This document shows positions 16,980 to 24,959 of a stretch of DNA of 46,252 nucleotides, piece by piece. The position numbers and the translations under genes were made by a program. The stretch spans positions 1-46,252 of the forward strand of contig CALUKK010000021.1 of the NCBI GenBank assembly GCA_944321205.1, written 5' to 3'. This stretch comes from an uncultured Alistipes sp. GTDB lineage: Bacteria > Bacteroidota > Bacteroidia > Bacteroidales > Rikenellaceae. How positions within the stretch are numbered: position 1 is the first letter of the stretch; each line of letters starts with the position of its first letter. The notes under the pieces were generated by a model. The model saw only the letters and a list, made by a program, of their open reading frames with translations, was not told the origin of the DNA and did no database searches.

Positions 16980-17330
16980 ATGGAACGGTCGGGGGCTTTG
17001 GCATTCGTCGAGGTGAGCCTCGATCCGCTGATTCCCGCCGTCAAACAGATGACGGACGGCAATGTTCCGGCTGCTTTCCGGGATCTTTTCGTTTTCCGCA
17101 AGAAGTCAAGGGGTGGGGTGCGAAACCCCGCTCGCAGAGGATCTACCTCTCAAGCCGATCTGCCGCGAACAGCGGATGCTGTCGGAGCGTAGCCTTTTAT
17201 GAAACGCCTGTGGGCCGCAAGCTGGTGACCTCGACGCCGGCATCTCGCGTGTGGGGGCGTCCACACACCGGTTGGGCAGGGAGATCGCACGTGAGATGAT
17301 GGAGGTGTTGCGGCCGTTGCAATGGGCCTC
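16980..17330 (+). pseudogene. Remnant of a DUF2059 domain protein gene
   Basis: No intact gene covers 16854-17361, but pieces of one family appear in order in three different frames. At 16980 onward the frame reads FVEVSLDPLIPAVKQMTDGNVPAAFRDLF. At 17192-17227 a second frame gives AFYETPVGRKLV, a typical DUF2059 core. From about 17251 a third frame gives GREIAREMMEVLRPLQ, resembling its C-terminal helix. At least two frameshifts, plus stop codons, separate them, and no signal peptide is left. DUF2059 proteins are small secreted proteins of unknown role. I infer a decayed gene; sequencing error is unlikely to explain several frame changes. Confidence 0.5.
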
Positions 17331-17361
17331 CGTGGGTTTCACGGCAGGGTGCATGCGGGTC

Positions 17362-18777
17362 TCAGAGCAGGGGCGAGAAGACCCGCATGAGCGACTCCGC
17401 CCATCGGCGGGGCCGGGGACGGTTGAACCATTCGGCCGGTGTCAGCAGATGCGAGCGGGCGGCATCGTCCTCGAAAATGGCTGCCATCCGGGCGTTGAAT
17501 TCGGCGTCGTAGACGAATGCGTTGATCTCGAAGTTGTGCTCGAAGCTGCGGAAATCCATGTTGGCGGAGCCGATCACGGTGAGATCGTCATCGATGATCA
17601 GCAATTTGGAGTGCAGGAACCCCGGCGTGTAGAAGAGGATTCTGGCCCCCGCCTTCATCATGTCGTCGAGATAGGAGTGTGAGGCAAGATCGACCACCCG
17701 GGAGTCGGAGCGGGCCGGAAGCATCAGCCGTACGTCGATCCCGCCCAGCGCTGCGGTCTGCAACGCGGAGTTCAGCACCTCGGAGGGAAGGTAGTAGGGG
17801 GTTTGGATCCAGATCCGTTTGCGGGCGTTTGCCATGGCGTAGCTGTCGCCCTGGAGCAGCGTTCTCCATTTTCCGAAAGGTCCGCTCGGCACGATTTGCA
17901 GCACGTTGTCGGTGAAGTGTCGGGCTGTGGGATAATACTCCGCTCCCGTGACGCGCTGTTTGGTGGTTGCGGACCAATCGCTGAGGAACGAGGCCTGCAA
18001 TCCGGCCACTCCGTTTCCTTCGATCCGGAAGTGGGTGTCGCGCCAGATCCCCCAATCGGTGCCGTAGACGTATCGGTCGGCGATATTCATGCCGCCGATG
18101 AATCCCACACGACCGTCGATGACGGCGATTTTCCGGTGGTTGCGGTAGTTGATTTTGCTGGTGAAGCGGGGGAACCGGACGTGCAGAAAGGCATGGACTT
18201 CGATGCCGTCGCGCCGAAGGGCCTCGAAGAAGGATTTTTTAACACTGCTGCTTCCCACATCATCGTAGAGAATCCGGATCCGGACCCCTTCCCGGGCTTT
18301 GGCACGCAGGGCATCGCAAAGGCGCTTCCCGGTTTGGTCGTTGCAGAAAATGTAGTATTGGAGGTGGATATGGTGCCGGGCGCGGGCGATCTCGGAGAGC
18401 AGAGCCTCCATTTTGGACTCTCCGTCGGTATAGGGGGTAATGCGGCTGCCGTAGAGGGGCACGGCGTGGATCGTGCTTTTGAGGAGTCGGGCGAGGGGTT
18501 TCCAGGTTTCGGGAATGCCGGGGCGTGTGGGGGGATCGGCCTCGACCAGCCGCATGGAGATGCGTTTGCGGGTCCGGCGGGAGATGATGCGTTGTTTGGA
18601 GAGATTCTGCCCGAAGAAGAAGTAGAAGACCAATCCGACGACCGGTGCGAAGATGAGCACGATGATCCACGGTAAGGTCTTCAGCGGATTCCGGTTATCG
18701 GTGATGATAACCAGGATGACGCTGAGGATCGTGATCGAATAGAGCGCGACAAAGAGGTATGTCAGAATCTGCTGCAT
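17362..18777 (-). CDS. cls: Cardiolipin synthase, phospholipase D family
   Basis: This inner-membrane enzyme condenses phosphatidylglycerol to cardiolipin. The 471 residues show two N-terminal helices (about 5-25 and 33-55, with the PLDc_N pattern NPLKTLPWIIVLIFAPVVGLVFYFFFG). Both HKD catalytic motifs are present: His214-Lys216-Asp221 and His389-Lys391-Asp396. The start ATG 18777 gives the family-typical MQQILTYLFVALY helix. The gene stands alone between the DUF2059 remnant and a repeat-containing spacer, and I found no TAnnTTTG box upstream. An 11-bp inverted repeat spans its stop codon (17352-17389). Confidence 0.95.
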   Translation of the reverse strand: MQQILTYLFVALYSITILSVILVIITDNRNPLKTLPWIIVLIFAPVVGLVFYFFFGQNLSKQRIISRRTRKRISMRLVEADPPTRPGIPETWKPLARLLKSTIHAVPLYGSRITPYTDGESKMEALLSEIARARHHIHLQYYIFCNDQTGKRLCDALRAKAREGVRIRILYDDVGSSSVKKSFFEALRRDGIEVHAFLHVRFPRFTSKINYRNHRKIAVIDGRVGFIGGMNIADRYVYGTDWGIWRDTHFRIEGNGVAGLQASFLSDWSATTKQRVTGAEYYPTARHFTDNVLQIVPSGPFGKWRTLLQGDSYAMANARKRIWIQTPYYLPSEVLNSALQTAALGGIDVRLMLPARSDSRVVDLASHSYLDDMMKAGARILFYTPGFLHSKLLIIDDDLTVIGSANMDFRSFEHNFEINAFVYDAEFNARMAAIFEDDAARSHLLTPAEWFNRPRPRRWAESLMRVFSPLL

Positions 18778-18940
18778 ACGCTGTTGCGACTTATGGATCG
18801 TATTGTCGGAGGCGGGAAATCCGGTCCGGACCTCTTTTCAGGTCGTTATCCGTTTCCGGCGTTCCGTGTTCCCGTCGTTCTCGAAGTCTCTTGCAATCGC
18901 TTCGGCCGGAGTCTTCACCTTCGCTTTTGGGAGGTGCTGC

Positions 18941-19001
18941 CTCTCCCCTGTTGCCAGCCTCTCCCCTATTGCCAGTCCCTCCCCTGTTGCCAGCCTCTCC
19001 C
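18941..19001. repeat. 18-bp tandem repeat, 3.3 copies
   Basis: Units start at 18941, 18959 and 18977 with consensus CTCTCCCCTGTTGCCAGC, differing at one or two positions, then a partial fourth. They sit in the 234-bp gap between the 3' end of the DUF4837 gene and cls. Nothing else was recognised in this gap. Confidence 0.92.
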
Positions 19002-19011
19002 GCCGTCCGGG

Positions 19012-20025
19012 TTATTTCTGGCCCGGCGTGTCGGGGAATTGAATCGTATAGAGCAGGTGCTCGATACCCCGTACGTAGTTGCGCTTGCGGGGCTTGTTCA
19101 GATCCGGGGCATAGACATATCCGTCGAGGGTGATGACGCGGTTGGTCTTGGTGTCGATGGTGGTGTAGCTGACGAACGGCCCGCCCATGAAGTCTCCGTA
19201 GACATCCCAGAATCCGCGCATCTCACACCAGAGACGCCCTTCGAGCCGGAACATGCGATAGTCGGGTTCGAAGGCTTCGGAGGTGGTCATGTAGGAGCCG
19301 TCGGAGGGCCCGGGAATCAGTGCGGCGAATTTGTTCCGGGCCTTGATGAGCGCTTCGGGTGAAAGGGATTCGGGACCTTCGTAGGGGTAGGCATAGACAA
19401 AGAAACCCTGGCTGGCCGTGGGATACTCGTATCGAGCCCAGAGGAAATCGTCGGTCTGTTTGGCCAGGATGTACCCCTTGGGGACCTTCATCTCCATGCC
19501 GAACAGTTTCTGGATGGCCGCTTCGATTCCGGGGTTGTTGAAGGAGGTGTAGGCCTTGACATCCCGATCGCGCTCGGCCTGTTCGAGGACGTGCAACAGA
19601 TCGCCGCGCTTCTCGGAGAGGTATTCGACGATGGAGCGGTCATCGGGGCCTTGAAGCGTGAGTACGATCTGCGGTTCGGAGGTGACGTTGTACTCTACGG
19701 CCGTCGAGGCCTCCTGCAAGGAGGGGTCGACCACCACCTTGAGGATGTTGCGGTGATCGGCGATCATGTCCTTGAATCCGCGTTCGGTGACGCGCAGCAC
19801 ATCGAACAGCGGCTCGTCCTGGTTCAAATAGGGCACCGGTGCGGTGAAGATGGCCCGCAAGGAGTCCCCGACCTGCCCGTTCCACTCCATCTGCGGACAT
19901 ACGACGATAAGTTCGTAAGGCCGTCCCTGGGCAGCCTTTTTCTTGCCCAGCGTGTTGAAAGCGTCGCATCCGACCATGGCAAGCAGCGTCAGAACGACGA
20001 ATATTCCCTGGAAAAACCTTTTCAT
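19012..20025 (-). CDS. DUF4837 family lipoprotein
   Basis: This 337-residue lipoprotein begins MKRFFQGIFVVLTLLAMVGC, with the lipidated cysteine at residue 20. The body matches the Bacteroidota DUF4837 family: GRPYELIVVCPQMEWNGQVGD near the start and GFWDVYGDFMGGPFVSYTTID with YVYAPDLNKPRKRNYVRGIEHLLYTI near the end. The longer upstream frame to 20745 is rejected because it crosses the divergent deacetylase gene and would bury the signal peptide. It has its own -7 box at 20058. The function is unknown; a periplasmic or outer-membrane location is expected. Confidence 0.87.
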   Translation of the reverse strand: MKRFFQGIFVVLTLLAMVGCDAFNTLGKKKAAQGRPYELIVVCPQMEWNGQVGDSLRAIFTAPVPYLNQDEPLFDVLRVTERGFKDMIADHRNILKVVVDPSLQEASTAVEYNVTSEPQIVLTLQGPDDRSIVEYLSEKRGDLLHVLEQAERDRDVKAYTSFNNPGIEAAIQKLFGMEMKVPKGYILAKQTDDFLWARYEYPTASQGFFVYAYPYEGPESLSPEALIKARNKFAALIPGPSDGSYMTTSEAFEPDYRMFRLEGRLWCEMRGFWDVYGDFMGGPFVSYTTIDTKTNRVITLDGYVYAPDLNKPRKRNYVRGIEHLLYTIQFPDTPGQK

Positions 20026-20057
20026 AACCGATAGCAATGAACAGAAAATCTGTACAA

Positions 20058-20065
20058 CAAATATA
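20058..20065 (-). promoter_or_regulatory. -7 promoter element (TATATTTG) for the DUF4837 gene
   Basis: TATATTTG on the minus strand lies 32 nt before ATG 20025 and is divergent from the deacetylase promoter at 20098. Confidence 0.6.
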
Positions 20066-20097
20066 CAACTATTTTTCCAAAAGGCACGGAAAATGAT

Positions 20098-20105
20098 TAT
20101 TTTTG
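20098..20105 (+). promoter_or_regulatory. -7 promoter element (TATTTTTG) for the deacetylase gene
   Basis: TATTTTTG ends only seven bases before the ATG at 20113, so the expected leader is about 3-5 nt. Confidence 0.55.
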
Positions 20106-20112
20106 CGGACGT

Positions 20113-20721
20113 ATGCGCTTGAAACCACCGAAAATCATCCGGCGGCTGATGCCGGACCTGATCTGGGAGATCGACGACCCGGACGGCGTTTTTCTGACCT
20201 TTGACGACGGCCCGACACCCGGTATTACGGAGTGGATTCTCTCGACCCTGGAAAAATACGACGCCAAGGCGACGTTTTTCGTCCTGGGCAAGAACGTGGA
20301 GATGTATCCCGACCTTTACCAGCGGATTCTCGACGCGGGACACAAGATCGGCAACCATACCTACTCGCATCAGAAAGGCTGGGGAATGAGCCTTGAACGC
20401 TATACGGAGGATGTTGATTTTGCCAATGACCTGTTGCACACGGAGCTGTTCCGGCCGCCCTATGCGCAGATCACGCCGGCACAGGCCCGTTTTCTGGGAC
20501 AGCGCTACAAGCTGGTGATGTGGGATATCATCTCGCGGGACTACAACCGGCAGCTCTCGCCGCGCACCTGTCTGAAAAACGTGACGAAGTACCTGGCCCC
20601 CGGGGCGATCGTTGTCTTCCACGACAGCGAGAAGGCCTTCCGCAACATGCGTTACGCCCTGCCGCGGACGCTGGAGAAGATCCGCCAGTTGGGTCTTCGC
20701 TGCAAGGCGATCGAGTTGTAG
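20113..20721 (+). CDS. Polysaccharide deacetylase, CE4/NodB family
   Basis: This is a metal-dependent N-deacetylase acting on N-acetylated sugars of peptidoglycan or other glycans. The 202 residues hold the full CE4 motif set: TFDDGP (Asp31 as base, Asp32 metal ligand), HTYSH (His82, His86 metal ligands), RPPYAQ, the YKLVMWDIISRDY segment, and VVFHDSEKA. No signal peptide is present, so it either acts in the cytoplasm on precursors or is exported another way. It starts seven bases after its promoter box. It is divergent from the DUF4837 lipoprotein and 156 bp before efp, which has its own promoter. Confidence 0.92.
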   Translation: MRLKPPKIIRRLMPDLIWEIDDPDGVFLTFDDGPTPGITEWILSTLEKYDAKATFFVLGKNVEMYPDLYQRILDAGHKIGNHTYSHQKGWGMSLERYTEDVDFANDLLHTELFRPPYAQITPAQARFLGQRYKLVMWDIISRDYNRQLSPRTCLKNVTKYLAPGAIVVFHDSEKAFRNMRYALPRTLEKIRQLGLRCKAIEL

Positions 20722-20818
20722 GCAATCCGGACAGGAAACGGCCATGAAACGACAGCGTGCAAACCTTGTCGGGTGGGGCCCCTGTCGGTGAGCATTAGGA
20801 AATTCGGGATATTATGCG

Positions 20819-20839
20819 TATCTTTGCGGCCGCAAAGAT
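20819..20839 (+). promoter_or_regulatory. efp promoter (TATCTTTG) overlapping a 20-bp palindrome
   Basis: TATCTTTG at 20819-20826 is the -7 box for efp, 51 nt before its ATG. Bases 20820-20839 form a perfect palindrome with half-site ATCTTTGCGG, covering the -7 box and the expected transcription start. It could be an operator or the first hairpin of the mRNA. Confidence 0.7.
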
Positions 20840-20877
20840 CCATCGACGCGAAGAACACTTAAAAACTTACAATACTT

Positions 20878-21444
20878 ATGGCAACAACCGCAGATATCAA
20901 GATCGGCATGTGCATCGAACTGGACGGCAAGACGTTCCAGATCGTGGATTTCCAGCATGTGAAACCCGGCAAGGGCCCGGCCTTCGTCCGTACGAAACTC
21001 AAGAACCTGGAGAACGGCCGTGTGCTGGACAACACCTTCTCGGCCGGTGCCCGTATCGAGCCGGTGCGTGTGGAGCGTCGTCCGTACCAGTTCACCTACG
21101 AGGATGACCTGGGCATGCACTTCATGCATACGGAGACCTTCGAGGAGATCATCATCGACAAGAACCTGATCAACAACTACGACCTGATGGCCGACGGACA
21201 GATCGTCGAGGTGATGTTCCATACGGAGAAGGAGACGGTTCTTTCGGCCGAACTTCCTCCGATTGTCGACATGGAGGTGACTTATACGGAGCCGGGAGTC
21301 AAGGGTGATACGGCCTCGACGAACTCCCTCAAACCGGCAACGGTCAATACGGGCGCCACGATCCGCGTGCCGCTGTTCATCAACACGGGCGACAAGATCC
21401 GCGTCGACACCCGTACGCGCGAATACTACGAGCGCATCAAGTAG
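20878..21444 (+). CDS. efp: Translation elongation factor P
   Basis: EF-P binds next to the ribosomal P site and rescues stalling at proline runs. The 188 residues have the normal three beta-barrel domains. The tip loop [12 protein letters not shown] carries Lys32, the position modified in many bacteria. Further family blocks are RVEFRRYQFTY-like [13 protein letters not shown], the [10 protein letters not shown] segment, [35 protein letters not shown] at the end. No epmA-type modifier gene lies nearby. It ends in a terminator shared with argH. Confidence 0.97.
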   Translation: MATTADIKIGMCIELDGKTFQIVDFQHVKPGKGPAFVRTKLKNLENGRVLDNTFSAGARIEPVRVERRPYQFTYEDDLGMHFMHTETFEEIIIDKNLINNYDLMADGQIVEVMFHTEKETVLSAELPPIVDMEVTYTEPGVKGDTASTNSLKPATVNTGATIRVPLFINTGDKIRVDTRTREYYERIK

Positions 21445-21463
21445 GGTTTGCGGACCGCACAAC

Positions 21464-21503
21464 AAGAAAGAGGCCTCCGACATCTGTCGGGGGCCTCTTT
21501 CTT
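21464..21503. terminator. Bidirectional terminator between efp and argH
   Basis: A long stem pairs AAGAAAGAGGCC and CCGACA with TGTCGG and GGCCTCTTTCTT, with one wobble pair and a tiny loop. A/T-rich arms make it usable from both sides; it lies 20 bp after efp and 36 bp after argH. Confidence 0.85.
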
Positions 21504-21539
21504 CGTCGGTGGAGCACTCGGGCGTCGGGACCACTCGGG

Positions 21540-22856
21540 TTATTCCATGCCGGGGGTCTCGAACTCCCGCATGACGGTCTCCATCTTGCGTCGGATCTCC
21601 GCCGTACAGAGGTTGCCGATGCTCCCCTCGTGGGTGTGGTGCACCTCACGCGTGGGTCGGTATTCGCCGCGTTGGACGGCCATGCCCACCTGACGGTAGG
21701 CCTCGCGGAAGGGCACGCCCTGCAACACGAGGCGGTTGACATCCTCCACCGTGAAGAGGTAGTCGTACTTGCTGTCGTCGAGAATGTGGTCGTTGACCCG
21801 CACGTGGGCGAGCATGAAGTCGCACATCCGGAGCGTGCGCTTGATCTCCCCGATGGCCGGGAAGAGGATATCCTTCATCAGCTGCAGATCGCGGTGGTAG
21901 CCGACCGGGAGATTCGTGGTCAGCAGGGCGATTTCGTTCGGCAGGGATTGCAGGCGGTTGCAGCGGCCGCGCATGATCTCGAAGACGTCGGGATTCTTCT
22001 TGTGGGGCATGATGCTCGACCCGGTGGTCAGTTCGTCGGGCAGCGAGATGAATCCGAAGTTCTGGCTCATGAACAGACAGGCATCCATGGCCAGCCGTCC
22101 GATGGTGGCGGCCACGGCGGCAATGGCCGCAGCGGCGGCGCGTTCGCTCTTGCCACGGCTCATCTGGGCGGCGACGACGTTGTAGTGGAGCGTTTCGAAT
22201 CCCAGCAGACGGGTTGTCATCGTGCGGTCCAGGGGGAATGACGAACCGTATCCGGCTGCCGAACCGAGCGGATTCTGGTTGGCGATGTGCCAGGCTGCCG
22301 CGAGCAGCCGCATGTCGTCGACGAGCGTCTCGGCATAGGCCCCGAACCAGAGGCCGAACGACGAGGGCATGGCGATCTGCAGATGGGTGTAGCCGGGCAT
22401 CAGCACGTCACGGTAGCGCTCGCTCTGCTCCTGCAGGCGGTCGAAGACCGTGCGTACGGCGTCGGCGATCTGTCGCAGTTCGTCGCGCAGGAAGAGTTTC
22501 AGATCGACGAGCACCTGGTCGTTGCGCGAACGTCCCGAGTGGATCTTCTTGCCGACGTCGCCCAGACGGCGGGTCAGCATCAGCTCGACCTGCGAGTGGA
22601 CATCCTCCGTGTCGGGTTCGATCGTGAAGCGTCCGGCCTCGATCTCGGCGGCGATCTCCTGCAGTCCGGCGGTGAGTGTTTTCAGCTCCTCGGTGGTGAG
22701 GAGACCGATCTTTTCGAGCATGGCGATATGTGCCAGCGATCCCTGGACGTCGTAACGGGCCAGCTGGAGATCCAGTTTGCGGTCGTTGCCGACCGTATAC
22801 TCTTCGATCATCTTGTCGGGTTCGAAACCCTTGTCCCAAAGTTTGGTGCTGCTCAT
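21540..22856 (-). CDS. argH: Argininosuccinate lyase
   Basis: ArgH splits argininosuccinate to arginine and fumarate, the last pathway step. The 438 residues include the superfamily signature GSSIMPHKKNPD with the catalytic serine loop, the SGRSRNDQV motif, PGYTHLQIAMPSSFG and NPLGSAAGYGSSFPLDR. Its ATG overlaps the argE stop as ATGA, showing translational coupling. It is the last gene of the arg operon and is followed by the shared terminator. Confidence 0.97.
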   Translation of the reverse strand: MSSTKLWDKGFEPDKMIEEYTVGNDRKLDLQLARYDVQGSLAHIAMLEKIGLLTTEELKTLTAGLQEIAAEIEAGRFTIEPDTEDVHSQVELMLTRRLGDVGKKIHSGRSRNDQVLVDLKLFLRDELRQIADAVRTVFDRLQEQSERYRDVLMPGYTHLQIAMPSSFGLWFGAYAETLVDDMRLLAAAWHIANQNPLGSAAGYGSSFPLDRTMTTRLLGFETLHYNVVAAQMSRGKSERAAAAAIAAVAATIGRLAMDACLFMSQNFGFISLPDELTTGSSIMPHKKNPDVFEIMRGRCNRLQSLPNEIALLTTNLPVGYHRDLQLMKDILFPAIGEIKRTLRMCDFMLAHVRVNDHILDDSKYDYLFTVEDVNRLVLQGVPFREAYRQVGMAVQRGEYRPTREVHHTHEGSIGNLCTAEIRRKMETVMREFETPGME

Positions 22857-23917
22857 GCGTATAGTTTGGCTAATTGTTCGATGTATTGTTCATAGATGGC
22901 AAGGGCCTCGTCGATTTCGTTAATGAGGACGAATTCGTCGGCCGAATGGGAGCGGGCCGACTCGCCGGGTCCCATCTTGAGCGACGGAAAGGGCATCAGC
23001 GTCCGGTCGGAGGTCGTGGGTGAGACAAAGGTCTGCCTCCCGACGGCCCTTGCGGCGCGGACCAGCGGATGTTCGTCACCCACGGCGGCGGCACGGATGC
23101 GTGTCGAGCGGGGTACGACGTCGGAGCGCAGCGCGGCGCGGAGCTGTTCGACGACCTCCTCGTTCGAGTAGGCGTCGGTCGCGCGCACGTCGACGACAAA
23201 GCGGCACGTGTCCGGAACGACGTTGTGCTGCGTGCCGGCCTCGATCTGTGTTACGGCAATGCCGATGGGGCCAAGCAACGGCGACTCGCGGTCGAAACGA
23301 AACGAGCGCAGCCGGGCGATGTCGTCCAGTGCGATGTAGAGGGCATTGACCCCTTCGCCGCGGGCGGCATGACCGCTGCGGCCGTGGGCCGTACAGTCGA
23401 GGACGACCAGTCCGCGTTCACCCGTGGCGGCCTGCATTCCGGTGGGTTCGCCGACCAGGGCCATGTCGATCCGACCAAGAGCCGGCAACAGTGCCCGCAT
23501 GCCGTGTTCGCCCATGCACTCCTCCTCGGCCGAGAGGCCCACGACGAGGTTGAAGGGTAGCTCCCGGGTGCGGAACGTGAGGAAGGTTTCGGCCAGCGTA
23601 ACGACCGAGGCTCCGGCGTCGTTGCTCCCCAACCCGTAGAGCCGTCCCTGTTCGAGGGTCGGGGCATAGGGGTCGCGCGTGTAGGAGGCGGCCGGACGCA
23701 CCGTGTCGTGGTGTGAGTTCAGCAGCAGCGTGGGGCGTGTGGGATCGAACCCTTCGGCCCGGGCCCAGACGTTGTTGTAGAGTCGTTCGGGCGCAGCTCC
23801 GTGCTCCGAGAGAAAAGCGAAGAGCAGATCGCCCGTGCGGGCCTCGTCACGCGATGTGGAGGGTGTTGCAATCAGTGCCTGCAGCAACTCGACGGCTTCC
23901 GTGGTTTTCAGATTCAT
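22853..23917 (-). CDS. argE: M20 family deacylase, N-acylcitrulline or N-acylornithine type
   Basis: This 354-residue zinc-dependent M20 peptidase-family enzyme has ligands NSHHDTV (His69, Asp71), LGSNDAG (Asp100) and SAEEECMGEHG (Glu131 catalytic, Glu132 ligand). Classical ArgE removes acetyl from N-acetylornithine. Because this operon carries an ArgF' that carbamoylates the acylated ornithine, the fitting substrate here is N-acetyl- or N-succinylcitrulline (inference from pathway logic; such an activity has been proposed for Bacteroides). It overlaps argH by four bases. A 274-bp spacer with a 14-bp repeat array separates it from argB upstream. Confidence 0.88.
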   Translation of the reverse strand: MNLKTTEAVELLQALIATPSTSRDEARTGDLLFAFLSEHGAAPERLYNNVWARAEGFDPTRPTLLLNSHHDTVRPAASYTRDPYAPTLEQGRLYGLGSNDAGASVVTLAETFLTFRTRELPFNLVVGLSAEEECMGEHGMRALLPALGRIDMALVGEPTGMQAATGERGLVVLDCTAHGRSGHAARGEGVNALYIALDDIARLRSFRFDRESPLLGPIGIAVTQIEAGTQHNVVPDTCRFVVDVRATDAYSNEEVVEQLRAALRSDVVPRSTRIRAAAVGDEHPLVRAARAVGRQTFVSPTTSDRTLMPFPSLKMGPGESARSHSADEFVLINEIDEALAIYEQYIEQLAKLYA

Positions 23918-24005
23918 GGTGTTCTTGAAAATGGATCACTTTCGTTTTTTTCGGATACCTCTTCCCGCAGGTTCGACAGTCAGATCTTTTTCTCTTTTCG
24001 GCTTC

Positions 24006-24148
24006 CCGGTTCTTATCTTCCGGCTCTGTCTCCCGATTCTTATCTCCCGGTTTCTGGCCTCCGGTTTCTGGCCTCCGGTTTTTGGCCCCCGGTTCCTGTC
24101 TCCCGGCTCGATTCCTGGCTTCTGACTCCCGGTTCCTGTCCCCCCCCC
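24006..24148. repeat. 14-bp tandem array with terminal C9 run, inside the arg operon
   Basis: CCGG recurs every 13-14 bases from 24006 to 24129, with best units CCGGTTTCTGGCCT at 24047, 24061 and a variant at 24075. The array ends in nine C at 24140-24148. It fills most of the argB-argE spacer. A 14-bp period excludes a conserved coding frame. Confidence 0.88.
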
Positions 24149-24191
24149 GGTGCCGGCCTGCTGGCAGACGGTCGTATCCCTCCCCAGCCGT

Positions 24192-24959
24192 TTAGCGGAT
24201 GACGGTCCCGATGCCGTCGTTCAGACGGGCCGAGCTGCGGATCGTGACGCTGCGCACTCCCTGACTGACGGCTTTCAGGGCATTCTCCACCTTGGGGATC
24301 ATTCCCTTGCTGATGGTGCCGTCGGCCTTGAGCGGTGGGTAGTTTTCGGCCGTAATCTCGGGAATCACCGACATTTCATCCTCCGGATCGCGGAGTACAC
24401 CGGCCTTTTCAAAACAGAAAACCAGATCAACCGGAGCGAGAGCCGTAGCTCCGAGTGCCACGGAGGTGGCGACGCTGTCGGCATTGCAGTTGAGCAGCGT
24501 ACCGTGCCCGTCGTGCATGATGGCCGAGAAGACCGGCACGAGACCATCTTCAAGCATGTTTCCGAGCAGATCGGCATTCACCCGTTCGATATCTCCGACG
24601 AATCCAAAATCGATCGGTTCGGAGGCGCGGCGGCGGGCCGTCACGATATTCCCGTCAGCTCCGGACAGGCCGAGCGCATTGCAGCCGACGGCCTGCAATC
24701 CGGCGACGATCTGTTTGTTGATAAGCCCGGCGTAGACCATTGTCACCACGTCGAGCATGCCCTTGTCGGTGATTCGTCGTCCGTCGACCATCTGGACCTT
24801 CAGTTCGAGCCGTTCGGCAAGACGTGTGGCGAGTTTTCCGCCGCCATGGACGAGGATTTTGGGGCCCTCGACCGCCGCAAACTCCCGGAGGAAGGTCTTC
24901 AGCGCCTCGGGGTTGTCGATGACGTTGCCACCGATCTTCAAGACCGTGATCTTCTTCAT
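24192..24959 (-). CDS. argB: N-acetylglutamate (or N-acylglutamate) kinase
   Basis: ArgB phosphorylates N-acylglutamate on its gamma carboxylate. The 255-residue amino-acid kinase fold shows KIGGNVIDN with the phosphate-binding lysine, ILVHGGGKLA, VDGRRITDKGMLDVV and the C-terminal SKGMIPKVENALKAV segment. It overlaps argF' as ATGA (24956-24959). Whether the acyl group is acetyl or succinyl cannot be read here; related Bacteroides operons use succinyl intermediates. The protein lacks the long N-terminal helix typical of arginine-inhibited hexameric kinases, which suggests weak or no arginine feedback (inference). Confidence 0.95.
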   Translation of the reverse strand: MKKITVLKIGGNVIDNPEALKTFLREFAAVEGPKILVHGGGKLATRLAERLELKVQMVDGRRITDKGMLDVVTMVYAGLINKQIVAGLQAVGCNALGLSGADGNIVTARRRASEPIDFGFVGDIERVNADLLGNMLEDGLVPVFSAIMHDGHGTLLNCNADSVATSVALGATALAPVDLVFCFEKAGVLRDPEDEMSVIPEITAENYPPLKADGTISKGMIPKVENALKAVSQGVRSVTIRSSARLNDGIGTVIR

